This document shows positions 15,095 through 23,968 of a DNA stretch of 64,000 bases, one piece after another (within the stretch, counting starts at the first letter, position 1; each line of letters opens with the position of its first letter). Under the pieces are notes generated by a model. It did no database searches and was not told the DNA's origin. It saw only the letters and a program-made list of their open reading frames with translations. Where the stretch lies: assembly GCA_910586945.1 (NCBI GenBank), contig CAJULO010000005.1:41520-105519 (forward strand), in the 5' to 3' direction. The stretch comes from an uncultured Christensenellaceae bacterium. Its GTDB lineage: Bacteria; Bacillota; Clostridia; Christensenellales; Borkfalkiaceae. Both the position numbers and the translations under genes were made by a program.

Positions 15095-18000
15095 CTATCT
15101 ATTTTTTGTCTGTACTATACGCACTGTCGTATAAGATATACCTGCCCCTGCAAATAGCAATAGAACTATTGTTCCTATAAGCAACATCACTTGCCATGGA
15201 AGTATTCTTTCAATAACTTTACCAGTTGCATGATTTACCAATCCCATATCCGCATGCATTGCATTGCTTGTCCCTACAGTGTATATGACATTTTTTACAG
15301 CTTGTTGTAATGCGTTACTGAAGAGTGCGTCATTTCTATAACTTGATTTTTGTATTTTCGTATAAAGTGTGTTTACTGTGTTTAGCCATAAGTCATTACC
15401 AGCTAGTATTCCTCCTTCAATATCTAAATATACTGCAAAATCTGGACTACCAGCATAATCAGTAAGTACCATACCATCCATACCCCACTCGCCACGCAAA
15501 ATTTCTGTTAAAAATTCATAACTATGTCCACACCATCGCGTACCAATTCTTGTAAAGGATGTCATAACAGCATTACATTTTCCGTCAACAATCACTTTTT
15601 CAAATGCGGAAAAATAAATTTCTCGCATTGTTTGTTCGTCCGCCCAAACACTTAAACCTATTCTATTTGTTTCTATATCATTCATTGCAAAATGCTTCAA
15701 AAATACAATCACTCCTCCATCTACTGCACCCTTAACTGTCTTTGCGCCAAGTATCCCAGATAATACAGAATCTTCACTGTAATATTCAAAATTTCTACCT
15801 CCTAAAGCACTTCTATGCAAGTTGACTCCCGGTGCATACCAACCGCTCATTTTTAATTCTTTCGCTTCAATAGCAACTTGTTTTCCTATACTTGCTGCTA
15901 GCTCTTCATTGCATGTTGCCGCAACAACTATCTGTGCTGGAAATGCTGTACCATTTCTAGAAGTACCAAACAGTTCATTTGTTAAACCACTTGGTCCGTC
16001 CTTATCTTCTGTAGCAGGCAATCCAATTGATTTGATTGATTCTGTCGCATATCCAGCCATGCGTACAAGTTTTGTCGCTTCAGAATAGGTAACGGCTTTT
16101 GCAAGTGTAGTCAAATCATCCTCTTTTTCTACACGAATTGTCTCCACATACCCCTTTGTTCCTAATATTGAAAATACTGTCGCATTTGTCTTTGCTCCAA
16201 ATACCGCTTTCTCCGTTGTCCACTCTGGATGCTTCTCTGCAAGTTGTGTTCGTAATGTATTGACCGCCGTCTCTGGAGTCATGTCATGCTTCAATTGCTC
16301 TACATTTGTCGGATGCATAGTTGCTATGGATTTTGTACTATCGCTCTCTTTTCCAATATTTATTTTAAATGATGTCCAATCTTTTCGAGTTGCATACTTA
16401 TAATTACTATCATATTTTTTAATATCTCCATAATTATCCACACCTGTAAATTTATTTGCAATTGTAGTCCCATCTAAACCCATTGCAAATCTCTTCTTCA
16501 TTTGGTCAACTTTTGTATTATCTAAATTCAAGATTTTTGTGTTGCTATTTGCATTAGTACTTAAAATTTCATCTATAGCTGCATGCACTGTGTTATTTTG
16601 CTCAATTTTTCCATTTGTTGTAGTTTGTTCCTTACTACCTGTCGTAAATTTATAGTCACCTGTATCTACTTTAAAAGAACCATTACTTGTTTTATCATAA
16701 TAACGAATATCTTTTACATCTACAGATATTGTAGCAGTAACTTCTTGCTTTGGTGCAATACTATCTGTTTTTGCAATACCTGCAAGTTGAACTGCCGCCT
16801 TTTCTATACCATTCCCTAGATTATTTTGTGGAATTTGTACATACAGTTGCACTGTAGTTTTCCCTGCAACTGTACCAGTATTTGTCACTTTCACTTCTGC
16901 TGTTATCTTATCTGGGTAATTGCTGTTATAATTTACACTCTGCAATTCATATTTAAAAGTTGTATAACTTAAGCCATAACCAAATGGATATTGTACACCA
17001 AGTTCTTTATCATCATAAGACCAGCTACTACTTGTAGCTCCTGTTATACCTGTTAGCAAGTTTGAGCTATTTGCATTGTTCTTTTTTAAATCATAATATC
17101 TACTTTCATAATATCTATATCCTATATAGATGCCTTCATGATTTATATTGTAATTGTTACTTAAAGGGGCTGTCCCTATTGCATCCGCAGAATAGCTTGC
17201 ACTCCCTATATAATTTGCTGCAGGCGCACTCATCACATCGTACGCCCAAGTATCACTCAATCTACCAGATGGATTCACTTTACCACTCATTACTTTTGCA
17301 AGACCTAAAAGTCCATATATGCCAGTGGCCCCCATCCAAACTGCTCCTTTAATTTTATCTTTTTGTGCAGAAGTTAAAATTTCCGTAACATCTTGCACTT
17401 GCACGACATTTGTATCTGAACCATTAAAATTTTCCTGCACAAGCTTTCCTTTTCCATCTTCAAGCCATCTAAGTTGCAAGGTATTGTTTGCGTTGATAAG
17501 CACTATAACATCATTAAATGCATCACATGCTCCTCGCAATAAATCTTTTTCTCTATCTGTTAAGTATAAATAGCTATTTGGCAAATCTTGTCCTTCACCC
17601 CCACTTCTTCCCAGCACAACAATTGCACAATCATTATAATTTGAAGTAGCGGCCTCTTGTACAAGATTTTCAATTCTATTATAAGGCACTTCATTTACAG
17701 CATAACATCCTGGCCCTAGAATGGGTGGAACTGCCCTTTTATACTCTCCGGCAAGGTTTTTATAGGCATTCCAAACTGTTGGATTGACTTGTATTCCTTC
17801 CCTTTCAAAAGCGGTTTTTAAATCAACAACGATACTGATATCTATCCCAGCCGAACCTGTTCCCCCATAAACAAAATCAACGGATGTCTTACCAAGCAAG
17901 GTAACTTTTTTATTTTTTAAGGGTAGAATCTTTTCCCCATTTGTAGAATTTTCATTTTTAAGTAAAACTGCACCTTCGCTTGCAATTGACTCTGCAAGTT

Positions 18001-18187
18001 TTGCTCCATTTTCTATCGTTCTTGTAGAGAGTTTATCTGTACTCAATGCAAAATTTAAAAGCGTGGCAAAACTAAGCATAAAATAGTTTGCTAAAAATAT
18101 CATAATTATCAAAAAGATAAAAGCACTATATAAAAATATTGCTGTAGGCGTAGCTATAGGTTTACTTAAAAATTTTTCTTTTTTCAT
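15095..18187 (-). CDS. Membrane-anchored, circularly permuted GH3 glycosidase
   Basis: The protein has 1030 residues. An N-terminal TM helix (about 12-45) and a C-terminal TM helix (about 998-1018) flank the enzyme. The usual GH3 C-terminal alpha/beta sandwich comes first (about 60-400, with ASEGAVLLKNE and GRSGGEGQDLP), then a fibronectin-III-like domain (about 410-520), then the TIM barrel (about 690-960). The barrel has the substrate motif KHFAMNDIETNR and the nucleophile Asp910 in VLTDYAG (Tyr replaces the usual Trp). This reversed order is known in rumen enzymes such as Ruminococcus albus beta-glucosidase. Probable action: beta-glucoside or related oligosaccharide hydrolysis at the outer face. 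It has a strong promoter with palindromic operators. Confidence 0.88.
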   Translation of the reverse strand: MKKEKFLSKPIATPTAIFLYSAFIFLIIMIFLANYFMLSFATLLNFALSTDKLSTRTIENGAKLAESIASEGAVLLKNENSTNGEKILPLKNKKVTLLGKTSVDFVYGGTGSAGIDISIVVDLKTAFEREGIQVNPTVWNAYKNLAGEYKRAVPPILGPGCYAVNEVPYNRIENLVQEAATSNYNDCAIVVLGRSGGEGQDLPNSYLYLTDREKDLLRGACDAFNDVIVLINANNTLQLRWLEDGKGKLVQENFNGSDTNVVQVQDVTEILTSAQKDKIKGAVWMGATGIYGLLGLAKVMSGKVNPSGRLSDTWAYDVMSAPAANYIGSASYSADAIGTAPLSNNYNINHEGIYIGYRYYESRYYDLKKNNANSSNLLTGITGATSSSWSYDDKELGVQYPFGYGLSYTTFKYELQSVNYNSNYPDKITAEVKVTNTGTVAGKTTVQLYVQIPQNNLGNGIEKAAVQLAGIAKTDSIAPKQEVTATISVDVKDIRYYDKTSNGSFKVDTGDYKFTTGSKEQTTTNGKIEQNNTVHAAIDEILSTNANSNTKILNLDNTKVDQMKKRFAMGLDGTTIANKFTGVDNYGDIKKYDSNYKYATRKDWTSFKINIGKESDSTKSIATMHPTNVEQLKHDMTPETAVNTLRTQLAEKHPEWTTEKAVFGAKTNATVFSILGTKGYVETIRVEKEDDLTTLAKAVTYSEATKLVRMAGYATESIKSIGLPATEDKDGPSGLTNELFGTSRNGTAFPAQIVVAATCNEELAASIGKQVAIEAKELKMSGWYAPGVNLHRSALGGRNFEYYSEDSVLSGILGAKTVKGAVDGGVIVFLKHFAMNDIETNRIGLSVWADEQTMREIYFSAFEKVIVDGKCNAVMTSFTRIGTRWCGHSYEFLTEILRGEWGMDGMVLTDYAGSPDFAVYLDIEGGILAGNDLWLNTVNTLYTKIQKSSYRNDALFSNALQQAVKNVIYTVGTSNAMHADMGLVNHATGKVIERILPWQVMLLIGTIVLLLFAGAGISYTTVRIVQTKNR

Positions 18188-18210
18188 ATTATTGTCTCTT
18201 CATAAATCAA

Positions 18211-18263
18211 ATTGTATACAATTATACTTTTAAAAGTATATCATATCTATTATTGATTGTCAA
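18211..18263 (-). promoter_or_regulatory. GH3 promoter with two palindromic operator candidates
   Basis: On the minus strand, TTGACA (18263-18258), a 17-base spacer and TATACT (18240-18235). An 18-bp perfect palindrome TATACTTTTAAAAGTATA (18223-18240) covers the -10, and a 12-bp perfect palindrome ATTGTATACAAT (18211-18222) abuts it downstream. This is the arrangement expected for repression at the transcription start, as with sugar-responsive regulators. Confidence 0.75.
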
Positions 18264-18290
18264 CAACTTTACTAAAATACCCTACAGAGC

Positions 18291-18355
18291 TTGTCCACAA
18301 ACGCAATCTGTCTTTGTGGACAAGTTTTGTGGATAAATTATGATTTTGTGGATAA
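18291..18355. promoter_or_regulatory. Cluster of four DnaA-box-like sites
   Basis: Two perfect TTATCCACA boxes read on the minus strand (18328-18336 and 18347-18355), and two TTGTCCACA variants (18291-18299 on plus, 18315-18323 on minus). The two variants form a 12-bp inverted repeat (18290-18301 / 18313-18324). All lie within 65 bases between the divergent GH3 and tRNA-Arg promoters. Four sites this close are unlikely by chance. Roles could be DnaA-controlled expression, DnaA titration or, less likely, an origin. Confidence 0.7.
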
Positions 18356-18443
18356 GTTGTCTATAACTTGCCTGTTTTTTTGTCGAATATTCTTTTTCAT
18401 AAAGATAGATATTGAAAAATTTTACAAAAGCTTTAAAATTGTA

Positions 18444-18472
18444 TTGACTTTTTTGTCAAATTGTGCTATATA
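18444..18472 (+). promoter_or_regulatory. Promoter for tRNA-Arg(ACG)
   Basis: TTGACT (18444-18449), a 17-base spacer and TATATA (18467-18472), ending 12 bases before the tRNA 5' end. Confidence 0.8.
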
Positions 18473-18484
18473 TAAATAGCATAT

Positions 18485-18561
18485 GCACCCATAGCTCAAT
18501 TGGATAGAGCGTTGGTCTACGGAACCAAAGGTTAGGAGTTCGACTCTCTTTGGGTGCGCCA
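18485..18561 (+). tRNA. tRNA-Arg (anticodon ACG)
   Basis: The acceptor stem GCACCCA (18485-18491) pairs perfectly with TGGGTGC (18551-18557). The anticodon stem TTGGT/ACCAA encloses the loop CTACGGA, giving anticodon ACG, normally read as ICG for CGU/CGC/CGA codons. The T loop has GTTCGAC, and CCA is encoded at 18559-18561. It is a single tRNA unit with its own promoter and terminator. Confidence 0.95.
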
Positions 18562-18595
18562 GATTTTACAAGAAGTTCGTTAAAATTTTTAAAAA

Positions 18596-18627
18596 AAGAG
18601 AGATAAAATTTTATCTCCCTTTTTTCT
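18596..18627. terminator. Terminator after tRNA-Arg, shared with the minus-strand gene
   Basis: The palindrome GAGATAAAATTTTATCTC (18600-18617) is preceded by an A run and followed by a T run. It sits between tRNA-Arg (+) and the convergent membrane protein gene (-). Confidence 0.8.
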
Positions 18628-18663
18628 TTTTGTCTCTATCTAACCTGAAAGCTATTGCCTATT

Positions 18664-19332
18664 TTATAGTTTATCTTTTAATTGTTTGCTTTTTTTTCTC
18701 GCTTCAATCAACATAATACTCCCTAATAAGCCCATCACTATTGCAATAAATATACCAATACTGATTTCCACTATATCATGCACATAAACGACATTGCTAT
18801 CTGTACCTAAAATATATGTAGCAATCAAGGTTTGCATAATGCCAAGCGTCATAAGAGCATCAATGAGAGAAAGATTTCGTAAAATTCTTGCAAGAATGAT
18901 TTGTGTTTTATAAGCTTTTATAAAATTAAAAATTGCTAAAATAAATTTAATAGTGGCATATCCTGCAAAGATAATAAGAGGTATGGTCAATCTATAGTTT
19001 ATATAAATTTTAAAGTCAAACACTAAAAAAGTGCCAGCAAAAAATAAAGTGAGTAGAATAAAGACAATACCATAAATTGTACATAACTTCAGATAGAATG
19101 CATAGTTATCATGATGTGGAAACTGAATGTTTTTGTAGGCAAAATACAAGATGACAAAACGCATAACCAATAAAATTGAATAATAGACAACCAAAAAGGC
19201 ATACCATCCCGAGCCTAAACGGATGACAGTTATTGTAGTATAAATTAGAAATCCTAGCGAAAATAAAAAGCTAATTACATTAAATACAAAAGTGCGTACA
19301 GAATAAGTTTGCAAATTATTTTGTAGTTGCAT
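18664..19332 (-). CDS. Six-TM membrane protein of unknown function
   Basis: The 222-residue protein is almost entirely hydrophobic, with about six TM helices and short loops, a cytoplasmic basic tail (ARKKSKQLKDKL), and no recognised motif. AGGAGAG lies upstream of the ATG. It stands alone, divergent from the polysaccharide cluster. No function can be given. Confidence 0.6.
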   Translation of the reverse strand: MQLQNNLQTYSVRTFVFNVISFLFSLGFLIYTTITVIRLGSGWYAFLVVYYSILLVMRFVILYFAYKNIQFPHHDNYAFYLKLCTIYGIVFILLTLFFAGTFLVFDFKIYINYRLTIPLIIFAGYATIKFILAIFNFIKAYKTQIILARILRNLSLIDALMTLGIMQTLIATYILGTDSNVVYVHDIVEISIGIFIAIVMGLLGSIMLIEARKKSKQLKDKL

Positions 19333-19411
19333 TCGCTATTCTCTCCTTTTTATTTTTATATTTTAATATAGCATTGAATAAAAGAATTCGTCAACATATT
19401 TTGAAATTTAC

Positions 19412-19440
19412 TTGCAAATTGTTTAAAAATATGGCATAAT
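19412..19440 (+). promoter_or_regulatory. Promoter of the polysaccharide export cluster
   Basis: TTGCAA (19412-19417), a 17-base spacer and CATAAT (19435-19440), about 22 bases before the first start codon. Confidence 0.65.
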
Positions 19441-19462
19441 GTAGATTGAATAAGGAGTATAC

Positions 19463-20173
19463 ATGTACAAAAAATATTTTATAATTAAAACTATAATTGA
19501 TTTTATTTTTGCATTATTTATTTTAATTTTGACATCGCCTATTTTTTTAATTGTCGCTGTTGCTATAAAAATTGAAGATGGTGGTAAAATCTTTTTTTAT
19601 CAGGCACGCACTGGCAAAAATGGTAAACTTTTTAAATGCTATAAATTCCGTTCAATGCGCTCTACAAACATTGCGTTTGATAAAAATAGTCCTGTGATTT
19701 CTAACACAAACAGTAATGTTACAAAAATCGGTAAAATTATTCGTCGTTTAAAAATTGATGAATTGCCACAAATTATCAATATATTAAAATGCGAAATGTA
19801 CTTTATTGCCCCTCGTCCACTTCTACCCGTTTATCATAATGAATACGCTGAGTGGGAGCTTGTCAAATTTGAATTGAAACCAGGCATAACTGGGCTTGGG
19901 CAAGTTTTTGGCAATGGGCATCTAACTATACCAGAAAGAAAATACTATGATGTATATTATGCAATGCACTGCAATTTTTTGTTAGATTGTATGATATTCT
20001 TTAAGACATTTGCCATTATTTTATTGGGTGAAAAAAGATTCTGCAAACATGTTACAAGTACCGAACAACGCAATCTACGCTTGAAAGTAAAAGCAAACTA
20101 TACAACAAAACCTATTATCTATCAAAACATTTTTTTAACAGAAACTCCTATAGAAAATCCTGTTGCTGCATAA
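19463..20173 (+). CDS. Initiating sugar-phosphate transferase (WcaJ/WbaP-type)
   Basis: The 236-residue protein has one N-terminal membrane helix (about 9-35) and the monotopic phosphoglycosyl transferase core: GGKIFFYQARTGKNGKLF, YKFRSMR, the catalytic Lys-Asp-Glu box KIDELPQIINI, and APRPLLP. Members move a hexose-1-phosphate from a UDP-sugar to undecaprenyl phosphate, starting a surface polysaccharide. It is the first gene of four; the rest supply export and galactofuranose. AAGGAG precedes the start. Confidence 0.9.
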   Translation: MYKKYFIIKTIIDFIFALFILILTSPIFLIVAVAIKIEDGGKIFFYQARTGKNGKLFKCYKFRSMRSTNIAFDKNSPVISNTNSNVTKIGKIIRRLKIDELPQIINILKCEMYFIAPRPLLPVYHNEYAEWELVKFELKPGITGLGQVFGNGHLTIPERKYYDVYYAMHCNFLLDCMIFFKTFAIILLGEKRFCKHVTSTEQRNLRLKVKANYTTKPIIYQNIFLTETPIENPVAA

Positions 20174-20191
20174 GAGGAGGATATAAAAATC

Positions 20192-21037
20192 ATGCTTCCA
20201 AATAATAAACTTTTCTCGAAAAAAAGATTAAATGATTATCAACAAAAAGGATATCTTTTAACTTTACTTGTAAGAAGAAATATAAAAAATCAATATTATC
20301 GTTCATTTTTAGGTGTATTTTGGACTGTTTTAAATCCATTACTCAATATGTTTGTTACAGCACTCATCTTTAGCATTTTGCTTCGTGAGACTCCTGAGAA
20401 AATGCCCTATCCTGTATATATCTTATCAGGTACAATTATCTTTAATTTAATGCGTAGTGCCACAGCAAGTTCTACTTCCATATTAGTTGATTATTCTTCA
20501 ATGTTACAAAAAACAAAAGTCTCTTTAGGTCTTTTTCCAACAGCAAATACTTTCTCTGCTTTAGCGACTTTCGTATTTAGTTTTATTGCCTTAATATTAG
20601 TGAGCATCTATTATGCCATTATTCCAGATAAAGCTTTTTTCTTAAATTGGCAAACTATTTTTGTGCTTTTAGAATTACCCGCACTTGTTTTATTTTCTCT
20701 TGGTATCTCTTATTTTTTAACAACATTGTTTGTCTTTTTTAGAGATATTAAACATCTATATGAAAGCTTTATTTTAACCCTTTGGGGATATGTGACTCCG
20801 GTATTTTTCACGACCAAAAAATTTTTAGAGGAAGGAGGTCCTATACGTCATTTTGTTATTTACGGCAATCCTATGTACTACTTTGTCAATTATTTTAGAA
20901 ATTTGATTGTAGGAGAAGGACTATCTTCATCTAATTGGATGCAACTACTCATCTGCTACGGGTGGGGAATCGCTTCCTTTATCATTGGCTATAGCGTACT
21001 ACATTTTAGTAAAAATAAAATTATTGCACATTTATAA
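20192..21037 (+). CDS. ABC-2 polysaccharide export permease (TagG/Wzm-type)
   Basis: The 281-residue protein starts with a cytoplasmic helix carrying RRNIKNQYYRSFLGVFWTVLNPL, the hallmark of Wzm/TagG permeases, followed by six TM helices. GAGGAGG lies before the start, and the gene is 18 bases downstream of the sugar transferase. With the next gene it forms the exporter that flips the completed lipid-linked polymer out of the cell. Confidence 0.9.
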   Translation: MLPNNKLFSKKRLNDYQQKGYLLTLLVRRNIKNQYYRSFLGVFWTVLNPLLNMFVTALIFSILLRETPEKMPYPVYILSGTIIFNLMRSATASSTSILVDYSSMLQKTKVSLGLFPTANTFSALATFVFSFIALILVSIYYAIIPDKAFFLNWQTIFVLLELPALVLFSLGISYFLTTLFVFFRDIKHLYESFILTLWGYVTPVFFTTKKFLEEGGPIRHFVIYGNPMYYFVNYFRNLIVGEGLSSSNWMQLLICYGWGIASFIIGYSVLHFSKNKIIAHL

Positions 21038-21057
21038 AATAGCATTTTAGGTAAATT

Positions 21058-21999
21058 ATGAAAAAAAATTCTATGCAGGTATCAGACAAGTGTCTGTTAG
21101 ATGTACAAAATGTTACAATGCGCTTCTCCCGTTATGCAAATGGCATTCTCTCATTAAAAGAATTATTTATTGGACTATTCACAGGGAAGTTAAAGCGAGA
21201 TAAAATTATTAGTTTACAAGATGTCTCTTTTCAAATTCATGAAGGAGAAGCTGTTGCAATTTTAGGACATAATGGTGCTGGAAAAAGCACTCTTTTAAAA
21301 ATTGTTTCAAACATATTAAATCCAACAAAAGGACACGTGATTTGTCGTGCAAAAATAGCTCCTCTACTCAATTTAGGAGCAGGATTTGACCCCAATGCAA
21401 CTGGACTGGAAAATTTGTTTATCAATGGAGCTATTCTTGGTATGTCACGAAAAGAGCTAATAGCAAAAAAAGATAAAATTATTGAATTTTCTGAACTTGG
21501 TACTTTTATCAATGACCCTGTTAAATCATATTCTTCTGGGATGGTTGCTAGACTCGGTTTTTCCATTGCCGTCCACTACGATGCCGATATTTTAATTGTA
21601 GATGAAGTTTTGAGTGTTGGAGATGTATCTTTTAATAATAAGTGTAATGCAAAAATGCAAGAATTACGCAAACAAGGTTTGACATTTTTAGTTGTTTCAC
21701 ACTCTGAAAGCGTAAAAGAATTATGCAATCGCTCTCTTTGGCTACATCATGGTAGACTTATGGCTGATGGAGATACTGAAGCAGTCTTTAAACTCTATAA
21801 TCGCTATATGAAAGAAGAGTTCAAGAAAAATAATAGCAATGTTGGGGGACAACTTATCGACGGAAAAGATAAATTACAGGATAAAAACTTTGAAAATATT
21901 CCGAATTTTTTATCAGTTACACAAGAGAATATTTCCTCTCTTGAAGAATTTAGTGGTGTATCTTTTGATAGAACAGATGAACAGAAAAAAGACTCATAA
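21058..21999 (+). CDS. ABC polysaccharide export ATPase (TagH/Wzt-type)
   Basis: The protein has 313 residues. Walker A is GHNGAGKST, the signature is YSSGM (degenerate, usual for this family), and Walker B is DILIVDEVLSVGD. The N-terminus has the insertion found in TagH/Wzt proteins (GILSLKELFIGLFTGKLKRDK). The C-terminal 80 residues are charged and short, without a recognised carbohydrate-binding domain, so this is the TagH-like short type. It partners with the preceding permease. Confidence 0.92.
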   Translation: MKKNSMQVSDKCLLDVQNVTMRFSRYANGILSLKELFIGLFTGKLKRDKIISLQDVSFQIHEGEAVAILGHNGAGKSTLLKIVSNILNPTKGHVICRAKIAPLLNLGAGFDPNATGLENLFINGAILGMSRKELIAKKDKIIEFSELGTFINDPVKSYSSGMVARLGFSIAVHYDADILIVDEVLSVGDVSFNNKCNAKMQELRKQGLTFLVVSHSESVKELCNRSLWLHHGRLMADGDTEAVFKLYNRYMKEEFKKNNSNVGGQLIDGKDKLQDKNFENIPNFLSVTQENISSLEEFSGVSFDRTDEQKKDS

Positions 22000-22013
22000 T
22001 TTTGGAGTAAACT

Positions 22014-23117
22014 ATGCATTATGATTATTTGTTGGTTGGTGCAGGACTATTTAATGCTGTAATTTGTCAACATGCTATAAAAGCGGGCAAAACTTGTTGC
22101 GTTATTGATAAACGTTCCCATATTGCCGGAAATATCTACACAGAAGAGATTGCAGGTATTCAAGTGCATATGTATGGAGCACATATTTTTCACACCTCTA
22201 ATCAAGAAGTTTGGGAGTATATCAACCAATTTGCAACTTTTAATAACTTTATTAACAGAGTAAAGGCAAATTATAATGGTAAAATGTATAGTTTGCCCTT
22301 TAATATGGCAACTTTTGAAGCACTTTGGGGAGTCAAAACTCCTCAAGAAGCGGAGGCAATCATAGAAAAACAGCGCGCAATTTTACAAGGCAGAACGCCT
22401 AAAAATTTAGAGGAACAAGCAATTCATCTTGTTGGTACAGATGTATATCACACTTTAATTGAAGGCTATACACAAAAACAATGGAACAGACCTTGCAACC
22501 AACTACCGGCTTTTATTATTCAGCGTCTTCCACTTCGTTTTACCTACAATGACAATTATTTTAATGATAGTTATCAAGGTATACCAATTGGTGGATATAC
22601 AAAAATGATTGCAAAAATGTTGCATGGAGCAACCATTCTTTGCAATACTGACTACTTTGATTTTATACAACAGACACAAGATACTTTTAGCAAAATTATT
22701 TTTACTGGTAAAATTGATGAGTTTTTTCATTACAGGCTTGGAAAGTTAGAATATCGCTCCTTGCATTTTGAAACAGAGATATTGGATATTCCAGATTATC
22801 AAGGCAATGCGGTCATTAACTATACCAGTTATGATGTCCCTTACACTCGTATCATTGAACATAAACATTTTGAATTTGGTACACAACCTAAAACAGTTAT
22901 TTCAAAAGAATATCCTGCAGATTATACTGATGGAAAAGAAGCATATTATCCTATTAATGATGATAAAAATAATGCCTTATATATCGCTTATACAAAACTA
23001 AAAGAACTTTATCCAAATATCATATTTGGTGGCCGACTTGGTGCATATAAATATTATGATATGGATAAAATCATCGCCAGTGCCTTTGAAGTTTGTAAAA
23101 ATGAAAAGCTACGCTAA
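22014..23117 (+). CDS. glf: UDP-galactopyranose mutase
   Basis: The 367-residue flavoenzyme interconverts UDP-galactopyranose and UDP-galactofuranose. The N-terminal FAD-binding fold is visible (DYLLVGAGLFNAVI, then DKRSHIAGN), followed by the family block MYGAHIFHTS. The active-site region includes YTQKQWNRP and the C-terminal GGRLGAYKYYDMDK. It follows the ABC ATPase gene by 14 bases. Its presence indicates galactofuranose in the exported polymer. The length is normal. Confidence 0.96.
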   Translation: MHYDYLLVGAGLFNAVICQHAIKAGKTCCVIDKRSHIAGNIYTEEIAGIQVHMYGAHIFHTSNQEVWEYINQFATFNNFINRVKANYNGKMYSLPFNMATFEALWGVKTPQEAEAIIEKQRAILQGRTPKNLEEQAIHLVGTDVYHTLIEGYTQKQWNRPCNQLPAFIIQRLPLRFTYNDNYFNDSYQGIPIGGYTKMIAKMLHGATILCNTDYFDFIQQTQDTFSKIIFTGKIDEFFHYRLGKLEYRSLHFETEILDIPDYQGNAVINYTSYDVPYTRIIEHKHFEFGTQPKTVISKEYPADYTDGKEAYYPINDDKNNALYIAYTKLKELYPNIIFGGRLGAYKYYDMDKIIASAFEVCKNEKLR

Positions 23118-23176
23118 AATTTAGAATTCCTTTTATTCTAAAAACTTTATAGTTATACATCTTCTTTTTTTCTACA

Positions 23177-23213
23177 CACAAAAAGACTGCTAATATTTAG
23201 CAGTCTTTTTGTG
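23177..23213. terminator. Bidirectional terminator after glf
   Basis: Two perfect 17-bp arms (23177-23193 and 23197-23213), with the A run in the left arm and the T run in the right, close on a 3-base loop. It separates glf (+) from hpt (-). Confidence 0.9.
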
Positions 23214-23428
23214 CGTTTTCTATCTTTAAATTTTTTTATTTTTTCTTCTTGTCTCTCTATACTCAATACAGCATATCTCAATATAAAATTTTCAACTTCT
23301 TTTACACTATATACAACTCTTTAGATAGCTTATCAGTACCTTTTACAATGCTTTTCTGTAGCTATATCCGCCATATTCTGTAATTCTAAATATTTATTAT
23401 AGCTTCAAATTTTCCTTTATTTTTATGG
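23214..23428. other. AT-rich spacer, nothing recognised
   Basis: About 215 bases of T-rich sequence between the terminator and the end of hpt. I see no ORF, promoter or repeat in it. Confidence 0.6.
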
Positions 23429-23968
23429 TTATTTTTTATAGTAGCTTTCCTTTAATTCTCCTATAAATTTTAAATTTCTAAATTCTTCAGCATAGTCTAA
23501 TCCATATCCTATAACAAAAGAATCATCACACACAAATCCAACATAGTCCACTTGAAACTCTACCTTTCTACAATCAATTTTATCTAACAATGTACAGACT
23601 TTGATTGATGCAGGGTTACGCATCTTCAATATATTTGTCAAATACGAAAGTGTATATCCACTATCTACTACATCTTCCACTATTATTAAATGTCTACCTT
23701 CTAGTGTTCTATCTAAATCTTTTACAATTTTTACTTCTCCAGATGATTTTGCTTTATTGCCATAACTTGATATTGTCATAAAGTCAATCTCTAATGGAAT
23801 TTGCATTGCCTTTAATAAATCTGCCATAAAAATGATTGACCCTTTTAGTATTCCTACAATCAATGGTCTTTTATCAACATATTCTTCTGCAAGTCTTTCT
23901 CCTAATTCTTGTACGCGCTTTGCAATTTGCTCTTCGCTAAATATAACTCTTTCAATTTGTTCCATCAT
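23429..23968 (-). CDS. hpt: Hypoxanthine phosphoribosyltransferase
   Basis: The 179-residue protein salvages hypoxanthine and guanine with PRPP. The PRPP-binding loop VEDVVDSGYTL is near residues 97-107, and the KGS of GILKGSIIFMADLL and the late DYVGFVCDDSFVIGYGLDY match bacterial Hpt. GGAGGA precedes the start, which overlaps the tilS stop by 4 bases, so the two are translationally coupled. The tilS-hpt pair is conserved in Firmicutes. Confidence 0.96.
   Translation of the reverse strand: MMEQIERVIFSEEQIAKRVQELGERLAEEYVDKRPLIVGILKGSIIFMADLLKAMQIPLEIDFMTISSYGNKAKSSGEVKIVKDLDRTLEGRHLIIVEDVVDSGYTLSYLTNILKMRNPASIKVCTLLDKIDCRKVEFQVDYVGFVCDDSFVIGYGLDYAEEFRNLKFIGELKESYYKK

Noticed and set aside
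18291..18355. Calling this the chromosome origin
   Set aside because: No dnaA or dnaN nearby, and most genes to the right, including the ribosomal cluster, would be transcribed against replication from here. Kept only as a DnaA-box cluster.
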